From contig SADC01000353.1 of the NCBI GenBank assembly GCA_004194705.1, positions 62,001-126,000 of the forward strand: a stretch of DNA of 64,000 nucleotides. The letters are read 5' to 3'. The DNA is from Ditylenchus dipsaci. Taxonomy: Eukaryota; Nematoda; Chromadorea; Rhabditida; Anguinidae. Positions 34,111 through 45,189 of the stretch are shown here, piece after piece. Positions within the stretch are counted from its first letter, which is position 1. The number at the start of each line of letters is the position of its first letter. Position numbers and translations under genes: made by a program. Below the pieces are notes generated by a model. The model was not told where the DNA came from. It saw only the letters and a program-made list of their open reading frames with translations, and ran no database searches.

Positions 34111-34758
34111 CAGAATTGTAACGGACCCCTGCCCGTCCTTCAATCGTCCTTCACAAAAAACTTTAATTTTCGTTTTTCCTTCATTCTTCACGTCATTGGG
34201 AAAAATTTTTCGCCTTCATCTTCACGTCACCTTCACTAAAAAAATTTTCCCGCCCTTTCTTCAGCCTTTACGTCAGTGGAAAATTTTTTGTGCCCTTCCT
34301 TCAATCTTCACGTCAGTCAATAAATTTTTTCACAACCTTGTAGTAGTAGTCGAGTAGTAGTCGAATCCATCGTCAGTAGATGAGGGTCGATAAGGCTAGG
34401 AGAGAATATATATGGCTAAGAGATAGATTGGAATTTTAAAATATAGACAAAGAGGTTTTCGAAGAATTTCGGGAATTCTGGCTTCAATTTTCTTCTTCTA
34501 TTTTTTTCCTCATTCCTCCAGTTTTCCGTCATTTTCCCTTCAGTGCATTTTAAACTTTCAAACAACCTTCAAAATTCCTTCACTTGGTAAATGAAGGATT
34601 TTTTCCTTCACCTTCATTGGGTTCATGACGTGAAGGCTTCACGCCATTGAATTTTTTTTTAAATATGAGCCCTTCCTTCATGCCGTCCATCATGGCTATG
34701 AAGTGAAGGTGAAGTGAAGGGACGTTTGACGGACGTCATGACGTTTGTTACAACTCTG
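34111..34758. mobile_element. hAT-type element with CTTCACGTCA words
   Basis: Ends are CAGAATTGTAACGGAC and its near-inverse GTTTGTTACAACTCTG. It is flanked by perfect 8-bp duplications GTCCTGAG (34103-34110 and 34759-34766), the hallmark of hAT insertion. The interior is made of CCTTCA.TCTTCACGTCA repeats on the left and TGAAGGTGAAG repeats on the right. Confidence 0.85.
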
Positions 34759-34849
34759 GTCCTGAGTTCATTACTGAAGCAGTTTTCTGTTGCAAAATTT
34801 CATAGTGTACTCAAGCCATCTAGCTGGACATCCACATGGGAGAGAGAAG

Positions 34850-35910
34850 ACGAGGTACCTCCTGGTCGGGTATTCAAATTGCTGCGAAATGCATGTGGCG
34901 GAATATATGTTGTCGGAATATATGCGGCGGAATAATAACCATACCCACTTTTCACAGCAACTCTTATGAACTCCCAGGCTCTTGCGCGGGAAAAAGCGAC
35001 ATAAGTCACTACGTGTGTAAACACTGGATCTGTTAAATCAATTCCGACAAAATCGATTTTCTGGCCTTGGCTTCTATTAATTGTCATGGCGAAGCATGCT
35101 TGATTGGAACTGTTTCCTGTACAGTGTAAAGGAACTTTGAACTGGTTAGTGTCCTTTTTGGAGTAAGGACATTTTTTCCGGCAAACTCGCCTGTTGAAAT
35201 TTTACATTCCAGAATGTCTTTGTGGATTGTTCCATCATTAGTCTTGTGCCATTGCACAAACCACTTCCGGGATTAAGATTTCTTGTTAGGATCACAGGGC
35301 AGCTTTTTGTCAACTTGAGTTCATGAGGAGAAAGTCCTGATTCTTTCAGTGAATGCAAAAATTCCGGTGGGTACTCGATGTAGCCTTTGGCTGGTCACTG
35401 TCCACGCGGTCGACGCTTAGGAAAGTGGTCATTTTATGACCTTTTTTGTTCTAATTTTTCAAGAACTTTTCTGTTTATTAAAAAACGTTTTCGTTTTGTT
35501 GGAGTCAAAATGACCCTTTTTGACATTTCGCAGAAATTCCCGTTTTCGATGAATTCACCAAACATTTCGTTCACCAAGTCATTATTGACTACCGTATATT
35601 CTTTATTAAAAAAGGCCCCGGGGCCTTTATTTTTTCAACCTTCGAAAAATCCGGAAATTGTAAATCAAAAATGGTTCTAACTCTGAAATCCTGGTCAAAA
35701 ATCGAGGGGGGGGGCTTTTATTAGAGAGGGGGCCTTTAATAGAGAATATACGGTACGCTTGCTCCGGAATTTTGACAAATTCGTTTTCATCGCATTTTAA
35801 TTCTCCATCGCCCATTTGGACCAAAAAACTCGGCAAAATCTATTTGCTCTGGTACTTTTGCCTGATTGATGTTGTTTTGCAGTGCACGCTTATTTTCTTT
35901 CAGTTTAAAA
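34850..35910 (-). pseudogene. Decayed Helitron PIF1-like helicase
   Basis: In minus-strand order: LKENKRALQ and VPEQIDFAEF, then after a one-T frame break LVQMGDGELKCDENEFVKIP; a MITE (35590-35755); then NEMFGEFIE and ILTPTKRKRFLINRKVLEKL; then SGLSPHELKLTKSCPVILTR and NLNPGSGLCNGTRL; then MTINRSQGQKIDFVGIDL and YVAFSRARAWEFIRV. These are the C-terminal PIF1-family motifs found in Helitron helicases (LNP..GLCNGTRL, RSQGQ..., SRAR). There are several frame breaks and stops. The Walker A part and the Rep domain are not visible. A hAT element has inserted just downstream. Confidence 0.8.
35590..35755. mobile_element. MITE family B, copy 2 (inside Helitron)
   Basis: Ends are TACCGTATATTCTTTATTAA and ATAGAGAATATACGGTA, with inner GGCCCCGGGGCC. 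It splits the helicase frame after VKIPEQA. Confidence 0.8.
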
Positions 35911-35914
35911 GAGA

Positions 35915-38265
35915 CTTTCTGAGAAAATGATAAAAATCACAAAGGAAAATTTACCACGATTTTTTTTCAAAATTTTTCTGTGATGACCATCGTTGTTTAG
36001 TACTCTTCCTGAGCAACTTTAAAAAGACAGTCCATGTGAAACATGCATGTTGGCTGAAATATAGACATTTTAAAAAATGCACTCAATTTTTGTTCTAAAT
36101 TTTCACCATTCTGATATAAATCTTGATTTTTACTTATTTTAACGCAGTTTTTCTGTAAAAGTTTGGTGCTGTTAGAACCGGCCTGAACTGCGCTTTCTTT
36201 GAAGATACTTAACTGCGAACCACGAATTTAACCACGAAAAATCCGGACCACTTGTTTTTTTTTGAAAAAAGTGTGTTTTTCAAAATGCGAATTTTCGTGA
36301 AAAATGACAATTTCTCTATTTTTTCAATATTCCGACCTGATTTTTATTGCAGATCTTGATACAGCATTTAAAACTGAACAAGTTGGCCGAAAAAAATTTC
36401 GGATCGAAGTGTGGGGGGGGGTGGTAAAGTTATAGCCATTTGAATTCTCCATCTCACACGAGTTTCCAACACAATTTCCCCTAACTTACTAAGAACATCG
36501 AATTTTAACACCGGATTCGTGCTCAGCGTGGTCGATTTGCATGTGAAACTGCTTTAACATCGAAAAGTTGCCTTCAAATTTCGAAATCCGCTCGAGACAA
36601 AAATATTTACAAGTGTTTTATTGAGTTATTAAAATTCTTTTAAATATTTTTTGTCTCGAGCGGATTCGAAATTGAAGGCAACTTTTTGATGTTAAAGCAG
36701 TTTCACATGCGGCTCACCTTGAGACTGGCATTAATTTTTCTGATATCAATTGATTCTGGCAAAAATAATTCTGGAAAAATTCAAACTGACAATAATTGGT
36801 CTTGACCAGATTTTTTTTTGAATAAATTTGTTTGGTAGTTAAATGTTCATGCAAATAATTGTTTTCGATTTAAATTAAATTATATTAATTGATATTTATT
36901 TATATTAATTGATTATATTTAAGTTTGATTTCACCCAACCGAACCCCGAAATCCAGCGTAGTTACCACCTGGTCAGGTGGATATCCTATGGATGGCCTAA
37001 AAATAAAATTTTTTAAAAATGAAAATACAAACACTTTTCTTTATTAAAATTGTGTGGAGAATTGGGTTTGTTAAGACCAAAAGTGTGATTTATCGACCAG
37101 ACCCCAAACCCAAAATGGGTACCTTCTGGTCAGGTGGATATCTATTTACATGAGTTAACCGAATAGATCCATACCAAATTGTCCAAACGCGAATTGGCCC
37201 ACACATGAATTGATCCGCATTTTTTAAATTTGTGCATTTTTAACAATTTTGCGGGAACTTAATTTTTTTTTAAACAACCAAACCAAGTGGTCGTCTACTT
37301 GGATCAATTTTTTTTTACGTTTTTCATGTTCCAAAACCTGTTTTCTGAACTAATTCGTCATGCTGAAGATGGCTTGATAGTAAAAAATGCCGCTTTGTCG
37401 GGTATTTTTTTAGTTTTGGCAAATAATTGATTCTGGTGAAATCAATTATTCCCCAAAACTCAAAAAATACCCGAGAAAACGTCATTTTACCCTATCAAAT
37501 CATCTTCAGCATGCCCGAATTAGTTCATAAAACAGGTTTAGGAACATGAAAACGTAAAAAAAAATTTGATCCAAGTGGACGACACTTGGTTCAGTTGGTA
37601 CGTGGATTATCCAGTAGAACTGAGGCTGTCATAGAAAAAACATTTAAAACGATGGTAGTTCTTCACAAGACAAAAATATTACTATCTTTTTTGGGTGTCT
37701 GGGTGGGTGAACCGGGGTTTGGTCCCTAACAAACCCAATTAGTAACACGATTTAACGTACGATAGGACGATTTGTTTCAGAATCTGACTCAATTTTTTCA
37801 GGTCATCCAGGTCCAAAAGAAGCCAATTAATACACAACCATTTTTTACTGGAATCTTTAATTTCGAAACCATTTTTGCTATACAAGTTTTATTCAAAAAA
37901 AATCTGGTCAAGACCAATTATTGTCAGTCTGAATTTTTTCCAGAATTAATTTTGCCAGAATCAATTGATATCAGAAAATTAATGCCAGTCTCAAGGTGAG
38001 CCTCACATGCAAATCGACCAAGCTGAGCACGAATCCGGTTTTAAATTTATGGTTTCCTAGCAGAAAAATGTTATGGGCAATTTTATTGGGAATTTCGTGT
38101 GAGATGGGGAATTAAAATGGCTATAACTTTCGGTCAATATGCATGTTTCACATGGACTGTCTTCATCAAAGTTGCGCAGGAAGAGTAGCGGATCACAATA
38201 GTAATCACAGAAAAATTTTGAAAAAAAATCGTGGTAAATGGGTTTATCATTCTCTCAGAAAATGC
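35915..38265. mobile_element. 2.35-kb nested palindrome
   Basis: The outer arms pair TTCTGAGAAAATGATAAA and CATGTGAAACATGCATGTTG with their inverses near 38150-38260. Inside are further palindromes: 36535-36715 (CTTTAACATCGAAAAGTTGC, stem CTCGAGACAAAAAATATTT); 36715-37990 (GAGACTGGCATTAATTTTTC / ...AATGCCAGTCTC); and 37245-37610 (CAAACCAAGTGGTCGTC..., also found at 59235-59620). No coding frame is supported. Confidence 0.75.
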
Positions 38266-39200
38266 GTTTTAAAAATTTGAAAATGCTTCCACAAAGCGGA
38301 ATGTTTTACTGAAAGACTGACTAATTGCGAACGTCCTGCACGCTCTGTACGGGTAATATTTGGCGATATCACCTCCGATTATCATGATTTTCACCCGCAC
38401 TGCAAATCATTTTGCATAAGTTCTTTCAATTTTTTGTCTATCATTTCAATAGCGTACTTCGGTACCATTGAAATTTCTTTTGACGCCAATCACTCATATC
38501 TGAAAGTATGGACTTCAAAATATTGAAAATAGTAACGGCAATCAATGGCAAGAAATTACACCTGGAAAAAAATAGTATCAGCCAGCGACGCAAAGGGAAC
38601 AATAAAAATTGAAGCTCAGAAGTTTTTTGAAATTTTTAATCCGCGCGTGGTCACGAACACCAATATTGTTAGAGTTATTTGTTTCGACCTATAAACATTT
38701 GTAGTTTTATGGCGAAATTTTAAAGCGCTTGTGAGTATATTCGTACCTGCCTCATATTTGAGCACAAATGGGAGGCTGGTACGAACATGCTCACACGTGC
38801 TTCCAAATTTCTACAAAAAGTCTTCAAATGCAGGTCAAATTGAAAGAACTCTACCTTTTAAAAAAGATTTTGTTCTTGACCCTTACTCATTTCGGGTATC
38901 CCAATATATTTTTTGAAATCCTTCACAATGTATGAATTTTTTGTTTACTACAGGGCTCTTAGATACTTCTATCAAAATTCGATTCTGTGGTTGCACTTCT
39001 GCTAACATTAAATTCAAAAAAGATCCGAATCCGAAAATGAGAACAAATCTCATATAAAGGATGTTTGGGAATTCTGGATTGATGGCTGATCAACCCAATG
39101 AAATATAGATTTTTCTGTTCTGTGAGTTGCTGGGTTTGAGAAGAAGAAGCTCTATGATTGGAGATATTAGACTCTTTACAGTTCTAGATTCTTTGAGAAC
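38266..39200. other. Intergenic, nothing recognised
   Basis: AT-rich sequence with no supported exon or repeat. Confidence 0.4.
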
Positions 39201-39800
39201 GTGAGAGCTTGTCCAGACCCCCTTAACCTTCCCACTTTTCAAAATTTACCGTTTGATAGCTCATTTTGTAGTTGAGGTTCTTTAGTGTTCACCATTATAA
39301 AACATTGACACCGAATTTCCTACGGAAATTGTTTCTAGACGGGGTTTGAAGTCAAAATTTTATTCGAAATCCACCTGAGAAACCACTGAGTTTTGAGCTT
39401 GTCCGGGGCAGTTCAAACCTGTACATTTTTCAAAATCCACTGTTTAATAGCTCATTTTGTAGCTTAGATTGTTTTGTTCACCATCATAAAACATCAACAC
39501 CGACTTTCTCTATAAAAGTGGCTCAAAATTGGGTCTGAAGTTAAAAATAGGAAAAGTCCAACTAAAAAACTACTGAGTTGAGAGCTAGTCCGGGCCAGTT
39601 CGACCTTTTACACTTTTCTAACCTTACTGGTTAATAGCTTATTTTGTAGCTGAGATTCTCTGGTTTTCACCATTACGAAATATCAACACCGAGTTTCTCT
39701 ATAAAAGTGGCTCAAAATGATGTTCAAGTCGAAAAAAATGTTTTTGATAATTTTTAAAAAGTGTGATCCGCCCACCACCCGATCCAAATACTATATAAAG
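39200..39800. repeat. Inverted copy of the 22380 block
   Basis: Three units with AGCTCATTTTGTAG.TGAG, CACCAT.ATAAAACAT and AACACCGA.TTTC, in the opposite orientation to 22380-22890. It ends in AAAAAGTGTGATCCGCCCAC, the inverse of 22405-22425. Confidence 0.7.
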
Positions 39801-39839
39801 ATTGGGAAGCAGTATAGAATACCCTTCCCCCTTATCCTC

Positions 39840-40020
39840 AACAATTTCTAAAATTTTCCGATTGCACGATTTTAAAAAATACCGGAATTTTATTCGGTAT
39901 ACCGAAATTTTTGGCAATACCGTACCAAAATACCGACCGAAATTTTTGGCAATACCGTACCAAAATACCGACTGAAATTTTTTTATCGAAAATACGACCG
40001 AAGTCGAATCATCAGCTCTA
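39840..40020. repeat. ATACCGAAATTTTTGGC word array
   Basis: Repeats of AATACCG and ACCGAAATTTTTGGCAATAC. The right end (CATCAGCTCTA) resembles the inverted end of a hAT-type MITE (TAGAGCTG). No left end was found. Confidence 0.5.
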
Positions 40021-40049
40021 ATACACATAACGAATACATATAATACACG

Positions 40050-40520
40050 TAACTTTTATGCGCTAAAAACGATAAAAAAGGTGTTTTCAGACATTTTCTG
40101 ACATAAAAAATTGATTTTTTGAAAAAAAAATTATTTGACCAAAATTTGACTTTTTGTCTTAGGGGACCAAGGTAAACCACTCGAAAAGGGGTACTTGGAG
40201 ATCTTAAAAAGATGGAATCTGAACATAGTTTTGTTGACTGAGGCCTACCGCTATGAGGCCTACCGATTTTTCATGCATCCAGAGTCACTTTCGAGTGATT
40301 TGTGTCTAAGGTGTGTGGGTGTGCGCATCTCAACTCCGAGCCCCCTGCGCCCCGAAGTGGGCGCAGTGGCTTAAGAGTTAGAGATGCGCGCACTCACTTA
40401 CTTTAGACATGATTCCGAGAAAGACTCTTGATCATAAAATGCATATAGAGGCTATTTTTGCCTAGCTCCAGTGACCAAACTTTTTTATGCCAGAAAATGT
40501 CTTTCGCTACTAGGGTCGAA
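40050..40520. mobile_element. Hairpin-core element A5
   Basis: The arms resemble A3 (AAAACGATAAAAAAGGTGTT, CTTAGGGGACCAAGG) and the core at 40215-40450 is the same GC hairpin in reverse orientation. The right arm is cut short before CGCTACTAGGG. Confidence 0.7.
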
Positions 40521-40859
40521 AATTTAAAAACGAAAATTGAAAATGAAAATTTTTTATTTTCAAAGCTACTATTGAAAATTGAAAATACGGTCGAACCTTG
40601 ATAAATGGGCACTCTCGAAAGTTCGTTCCCCCACTGAGTTCGACATCTTTTTAAGGGTGGCAAATATCTTTCAAACGAGGAATTCTCCAAACGAGAATTC
40701 TTCATAGTACCATACTTGTTGATGCAAATGAGAATTTGACAAATTCAAATGCGCGCGGGACACTTCTCTTTCGTCTCTCACTGTACTTTTATGCGCACAC
40801 CCACAAATGCGAAAACAAATCACTCGACAATGCCTTTGGCTTTTTGAAAGGGGAAGGAA

Positions 40860-41150
40860 TAAAAGGGGGCAACTTTTATGGCAGAAAATTATAAATTAAA
40901 ATATCTGTATTCTTCGACTGCCTCACCATAATTTTCAACTGGGCCGTGGCAAAAGAGACTCTACCGTATTTTCTCTAATAGAGCCCCCGGGGGCTTTATT
41001 TTTCGAATGCCCAAAAATCTTGAAATTGTAAATTCAAAAATGGCCCTAACTCTGAAGTTTTAGTCAAAAAACAGGGGGGGGAGCTCTATTAGAGAGGGGG
41101 GCTCTATTAGAGGAAATACGGTATATGCATTTTATGGTCAAGAATTTGCA
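40860..41150. mobile_element. A-type arm fragment with MITE B copy 3
   Basis: The arm reads GGAATAAAAGGGGGCAACTT ... GGGCCGTGGCAAAAGAGACT. It is interrupted at 40964-41121 by MITE B (CCGTATTTTCTCTAATAG to its inverse). The uninterrupted A4 copy reads GACTCTATATGC; here TA is present on both sides of the insert. This gives a TA target duplication for family B. Confidence 0.75.
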
Positions 41151-41372
41151 ACACAACAAAAAAAAATATTGTAAACCTTCTTAATAATATGATTTCCTAA
41201 CAGTGATAATATTTTCTTTTTACAACTAAGTGGCAAAGCGTTTTAGGAGAATGAGGAAAAACCATTTTTATAAAGCTTCACTTATTTGGGTCAGGTCAAC
41301 TTGTTTCAAAGCTGACTTGAATTCAAAAATATTCTTTGATTTTAAGATTGAAGGTGGAATTTTATTCCACAG
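41150..41372 (-). pseudogene. 3' end of a non-LTR retrotransposon (LINE)
   Basis: The minus-strand frame NRLWNKIPPSILKSKNIFEF followed by KSALKQVDLTQISEAL and a stop at 41268-41270 is the typical C-terminus of CR1/jockey-like reverse transcriptases (WN.LP...-.s...FK..L). It is followed by an AT-rich 3' UTR. Its 5' side joins directly to 18S rRNA sequence. Confidence 0.65.
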
Positions 41373-41635
41373 GCGATTAAGTTGGTTCTCACGAAAAATC
41401 AATCCCGAAAGACCGCTAATCGGCAATCCCCGAATTTCTCGAAATGGCTCAGTCCCGGGCAGCGACGGGCGGTGTGTACAAAGGGCACGGACGTAATCAA
41501 CGCGAGTTGATGACTCGCATTTACTTGGAATTCCTCGTTTACGGAAAATAATTGCAATTTGCGATCCCAATCACGACAAATTTTATTGGTTTACCAAGCT
41601 CTTTCGAGCAAGGACAAGCACGCTGATTTCGCCAG
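41373..41635 (-). rRNA. 18S rRNA fragment fused to the LINE end
   Basis: On the minus strand the sequence contains AACGAGGAATTCCAAGTAAA, GCGTTGATTACGTCCGTGCC, CTTTGTACACACCGCCCGTC and GCTGCCCGGGACTGAGCC, then AACCAACTTAATCGC. This is the 3' region of eukaryotic 18S rRNA, with the GCCCGGGACTGAGCC version known from nematodes. It is only about 260 nt with a few differences, so it is a pseudogene fragment and not a working rDNA unit. Confidence 0.75.
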
Positions 41636-41690
41636 TGTAGCGCGCGTACAACGCTACGCGCGTATAAAGCTACGCGCGTATAAAGCAAAC
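41635..41690. repeat. CTACGCGCGTATAAAG short tandem repeat
   Basis: Three copies of a roughly 18-bp unit (CTACGCGCGTATAAAG) next to the 18S fragment. Confidence 0.6.
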
Positions 41691-42149
41691 GACTGGCCTT
41701 TTTTTAAGTAAAAATAGGGGTTTTTGCGTTTTTCATAAAACCTTTGAATAAAATTTAAATTTGTATTTTTGTATACGTCCTTGGTACTAAAATGAAGCAA
41801 ATTTTCTGCTCTATCAAGTCTCCGGTTTTGATTGAGAGATTGTAGAGAGAATTGTAGAAATAAAGTAGTCAGGATCTTGAACACAAAGTCAAAAAAACTC
41901 AACGTTAAGCCGTAGATAAACTCCTAAGCTACATATAGAGCTATGGAACGGTTCAATTCATCAATTATCCAGTGACGAATCAATTTCAAGCCTCGTAGTC
42001 ATAGGTTTTTTAAGCGAAAATTGCATTTTTTTAGCATATTTATTATATTTTTTCAATATTAGGCACCAAGCCAGGAAAAATTAACGTCACGTCGTAGATA
42101 AACTTCTTAGCTACATTTTAAGCTATTAAACGGTTCAATTCATTAACTA

Positions 42150-42661
42150 CAGTCGACGCTTTTACTTAGGACACCCAAGGGACCGGCCAACTTACCGGGT
42201 TTGACACTTTTTTTACCTTAAGTTTTTAATACCTTTGCTAGTTCTGTTTTGACAGTATGGTCCCAAATATTGCAGGGATTCTGATTTTTCCGATCGTTTT
42301 TAAAAAACCCAATGTTTTTGCTCTAAAAAAGGTGAAAAGGTAATATACAGGTATTACCGATAGAACAATCCGCACATCTGGCACCTTTGCTGGACGTTTA
42401 ACTGGTTGGATTGCACATGCACGGTTTTTGTCATGGTTTACATGGCATGTCCTACATCTGGCTTCGAAGCATTTGTGAGGACCGTTTGCATTTGTGAGAG
42501 CCTGTTCTAACTGAGAGCTTTTGCTTTTTCAGAGCGAGAAATTTAGGGTTTTCCGAAAACGATCGGGAAAATCGGAAAATAGAGCTAAAAAAAGTGTCGG
42601 ACTCGAGGTGGGAACGAACTTCTGTCCTAAGTGGGGGTGTCCTAAGTAAGAGTGTCGACTG
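42150..42661. mobile_element. TA-target MITE, CAGTCGAC ends
   Basis: Ends are CAGTCGACGCTTTTACTTAG and CTAAGTAAGAGTGTCGACTG, flanked by TA on both sides. A neighbouring repeat unit without the insert reads CAATTATCCAG where this one has AACTA...TATCCAG, confirming a TA duplication. Tc1/mariner-pogo type by these features. The piece at 53690-53770 is a related end. Confidence 0.8.
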
Positions 42662-42709
42662 TATCCAGTTACGTATAGTGATTTTAAGTCTCGAGGTCAT
42701 AGATTTTTC

Positions 42710-42955
42710 GACGCTAGTAGCGAATGCACCCCCCCCCCAACGATTTTCACTTTTTTTACTTTAGTGAAAAGTACCCAAATTTATGTCCCAGACCCCGGAA
42801 AATGTGCGCAAACTCTTCATTAGTCACTACTTCCGTACGCTGGCCTACCCCAAGCCTAACGGCTAAGCCTAAACTTGTTGTTTGCAAGGGTAGTTACAGC
42901 AATTTTTAAAGGTCGGATGCTTGGGGGGGATTCGCTACTAGCGCCGATTTTTCTT
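42710..42955. mobile_element. Short element with CGCTACTAGCGCC ends
   Basis: It starts GACGCTAGTAGCGAATGC plus a C run and ends GGGGGGATTCGCTACTAGCGCC. The ends are shared with A3 but the hairpin core is absent. Confidence 0.65.
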
Positions 42956-43259
42956 TTTAGCATTTTTTGCTTTTTTCAAACATCAGACAGAAAAAAACTC
43001 GACATTACGCTGCTGATCGATTTCTAATTTATATTTTGTGCTATTGTACGGATTGATTTTGCGCTTTCCTCGAGACAAGTACCAATTTCAAGCTCCAAGG
43101 GCATACAAACATAAAAACGAAAATTTTTACCTTTCAGGAACAATCTTTAATTTTTTTTTGAATTCTCAAGTTAACAAGTCGACAAAATCTGAACTTACTG
43201 CAGAGTAACTTCTCAGCTACACTTTGAGCTATTGCACGCCTTGATGCAGCGGTTTCTGG

Positions 43260-43480
43260 ATGAAGCTTTCTGCTGCAAAAAGTCTTTTTTACTGCCAATA
43301 TTGTTGCTGCAAATCGGCTTTTTTTGCTGCAAAAAAGTGTTTATCGCAGCAAAAAAAGCCGATATGCAACAAAAAAGTCTATTTGCGACAAAAAAGTCTT
43401 TTTGCAGCAACAATATTCGCAGCAAAAAGAAAGACTTTTTGCTGCAGAAAAAAGTCTTTTTGCAGCAGAGAAAAGCTTTG
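43260..43480. repeat. TGCTGCAAAAAGTCTTTTT word array
   Basis: GCTGC / GCAGC words with AAAAAGTCTTTTT linkers in both orientations, about ten units. The overlapping open frames just translate the repeat. Confidence 0.7.
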
Positions 43481-43654
43481 TCCGCGGTTTCTTTGGGACA
43501 ACTATCGATTTTTAAGTTTCAAAGTGTTGCATGGGTTGCACTTTTTGGGCACTCTTTTTTCAATATTTTTCCGTGCGTGACTTTTGTAAATTTGTTTTTA
43601 CTGTTTCTTCTTTAGTTTTCTTCAAAAAAGTACTTTTGTGACTTTGGCTGTTAA

Positions 43655-44021
43655 AGGACCATGAAATTATCAAGTTAAGCACAGCATTTTGCGGAATTCG
43701 AATTCGCGCGGGACCACCCTAATTTTGTCCATAATCTTTTTGAATTATTTTTTTCTGTGCATTGAAAATTTAAATTTCATTTATGAGTAAGTAAATACAC
43801 GGACTAATATAAGTAGTTATGGTGAAGTGTAAGTAGGGTAAGTCGTCCGATCTGGCAATGTCGAGCAACGTTGGGCTTGCTTGACTAGTAAGCAGTTCTA
43901 TATTTGAAAAAATTTTACATGCAAACAAAAATTAATTCAAAAACATTATTGACAAAATTGAGGTGGTCCCGCGCTAATTCAAAATTTCCAAATAGCTGTG
44001 CTTATCAAGTTTCATGGTCCT
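43655..44021. mobile_element. TTAA-target MITE
   Basis: Ends are AGGACCATGAAATTATCAAG and CTTATCAAGTTTCATGGTCC. TTAA lies on both sides (43651-43654 and 44022-44025). Inner arms pair GCGCGGGACCACC with GGTGGTCCCGCGC. TTAA duplication is the hallmark of the piggyBac superfamily. Confidence 0.75.
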
Positions 44022-44610
44022 TTAAAGAGGTATTTGGGGCACTGACTTCCAGAACTAGCTTCCAGCACTGGCGCCAGGAGCCGGCAGCAAACCCGGCGCC
44101 TAAAAACGACTGAAGTTTACTCGGCGCCGTAAAGGCCTGTGCCCTTACACGATTATGGTTATAAAGACACGAAAGGCAAAAGGCGCCTATCGCCGCCATT
44201 GTCTTGAGTTCGAACTATACTAAAATCAATTTTTAACTTCTGAAGGCAAAACTTCGAAAATTTTTTGCAGCAAAGCCCAGATCTTTATACAAAAGCTCCT
44301 CTGACATTGCACAGCGTGTCAAAACCTTATATGCTGTCAACTACACACTGGCATTGTGTTTTTTGAATTTTTTTGCTGAATATTCAAATTTTTAATGCTT
44401 CTTTTTAACTTTTTTTCACATTTTTTGCAACTTTTTGATTTCTATCACATAACAGATGATTCGTAAATTAAGAATCGTAATGATTGTCGTCATCAATTAT
44501 CGAAATTTCATCTAGTGGGAATCCAATCCGTGAACAATCCGTGGCTAGCACTTTATTGAAAACAGCATTTCTAGTGCAATTTTTGGTGTTTAATTGTTCA
44601 ACTATAATTC
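44022..44610. other. Intergenic, nothing recognised
   Basis: A short GC-richer part (44040-44110) with GGCGCC words; no exon. Confidence 0.4.
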
Positions 44611-44759
44611 TAGGGTTGCTGAAAAAGATATATGTCCGGACATTTATGGACATATGTCCGGACATATGTCCTGCAAAATGACATTTGTTTTAGACATATG
44701 TTCATAAATGTCCGGACATATGTCCATAATATAAATATCCGGACATTTAAGCAACCCTA
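44611..44759. mobile_element. hAT-type MITE with GTCCGGACAT words
   Basis: Ends are TAGGGTTGCTG and AGCAACCCTA (inverted after allowing a few bases). It is flanked by a perfect 8-bp duplication TATAATTC (44603-44610 and 44760-44767). The 149-bp interior is almost only repeats of ATGTCCGGACATATGTCC and TTATGGACATATGTCC. Confidence 0.9.
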
Positions 44760-45189
44760 TATAATTCCTTTATTTTTTCTGCAGCATTTGCTCGCTTTCG
44801 ATAATCTTTCATTTACTGATTCTTTCTGCACGTTTTTATTGTCTCTTTCATCAAAAAAACCCCAGAAATGTAGTAAAATTCGGTGAAAATATAACAGCAA
44901 AATGTTGCCGAAAAATGGATCCGCTGCTCAAACAAGTAGCCACTCTGTAAGATGAGTAGATATATTGAATTTCAAAACACCATTCGATAGCCCAGAAAAA
45001 GAGCTACAATTTGTATGGACTCACTTTTTTTCATAGAGTTGCAAGGGAGATATCGATAAAAACAGTCTGCCTATCAATCTCTACAAGAATTAATTCAATA
45101 CAAAGTTAAGGAATTAACCGAATTTGAATGTGCAACGAAGAAAATAAAAACACAGAAAAATGAATGTGGAACTTAGCTTTCGATAAATT

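Larger units (their letters stand above)
41880..43260. repeat. Satellite-like block of about 187-bp units
   Basis: Units with AGCTACAT.T.GAGCTAT, AACGGTTCAATTCAT and CAATTTCAAGC recur at about 41890, 42080, 42970 and 43190. Two elements have inserted: 42150-42661 (TA-target MITE) and 42710-42955. Confidence 0.6.

Noticed and set aside
41373..41635. A working rDNA repeat
   Set aside because: Only about 260 nt of 18S is present, with differences at conserved places and a LINE end joined to it; no 5.8S or 28S sequence was seen.
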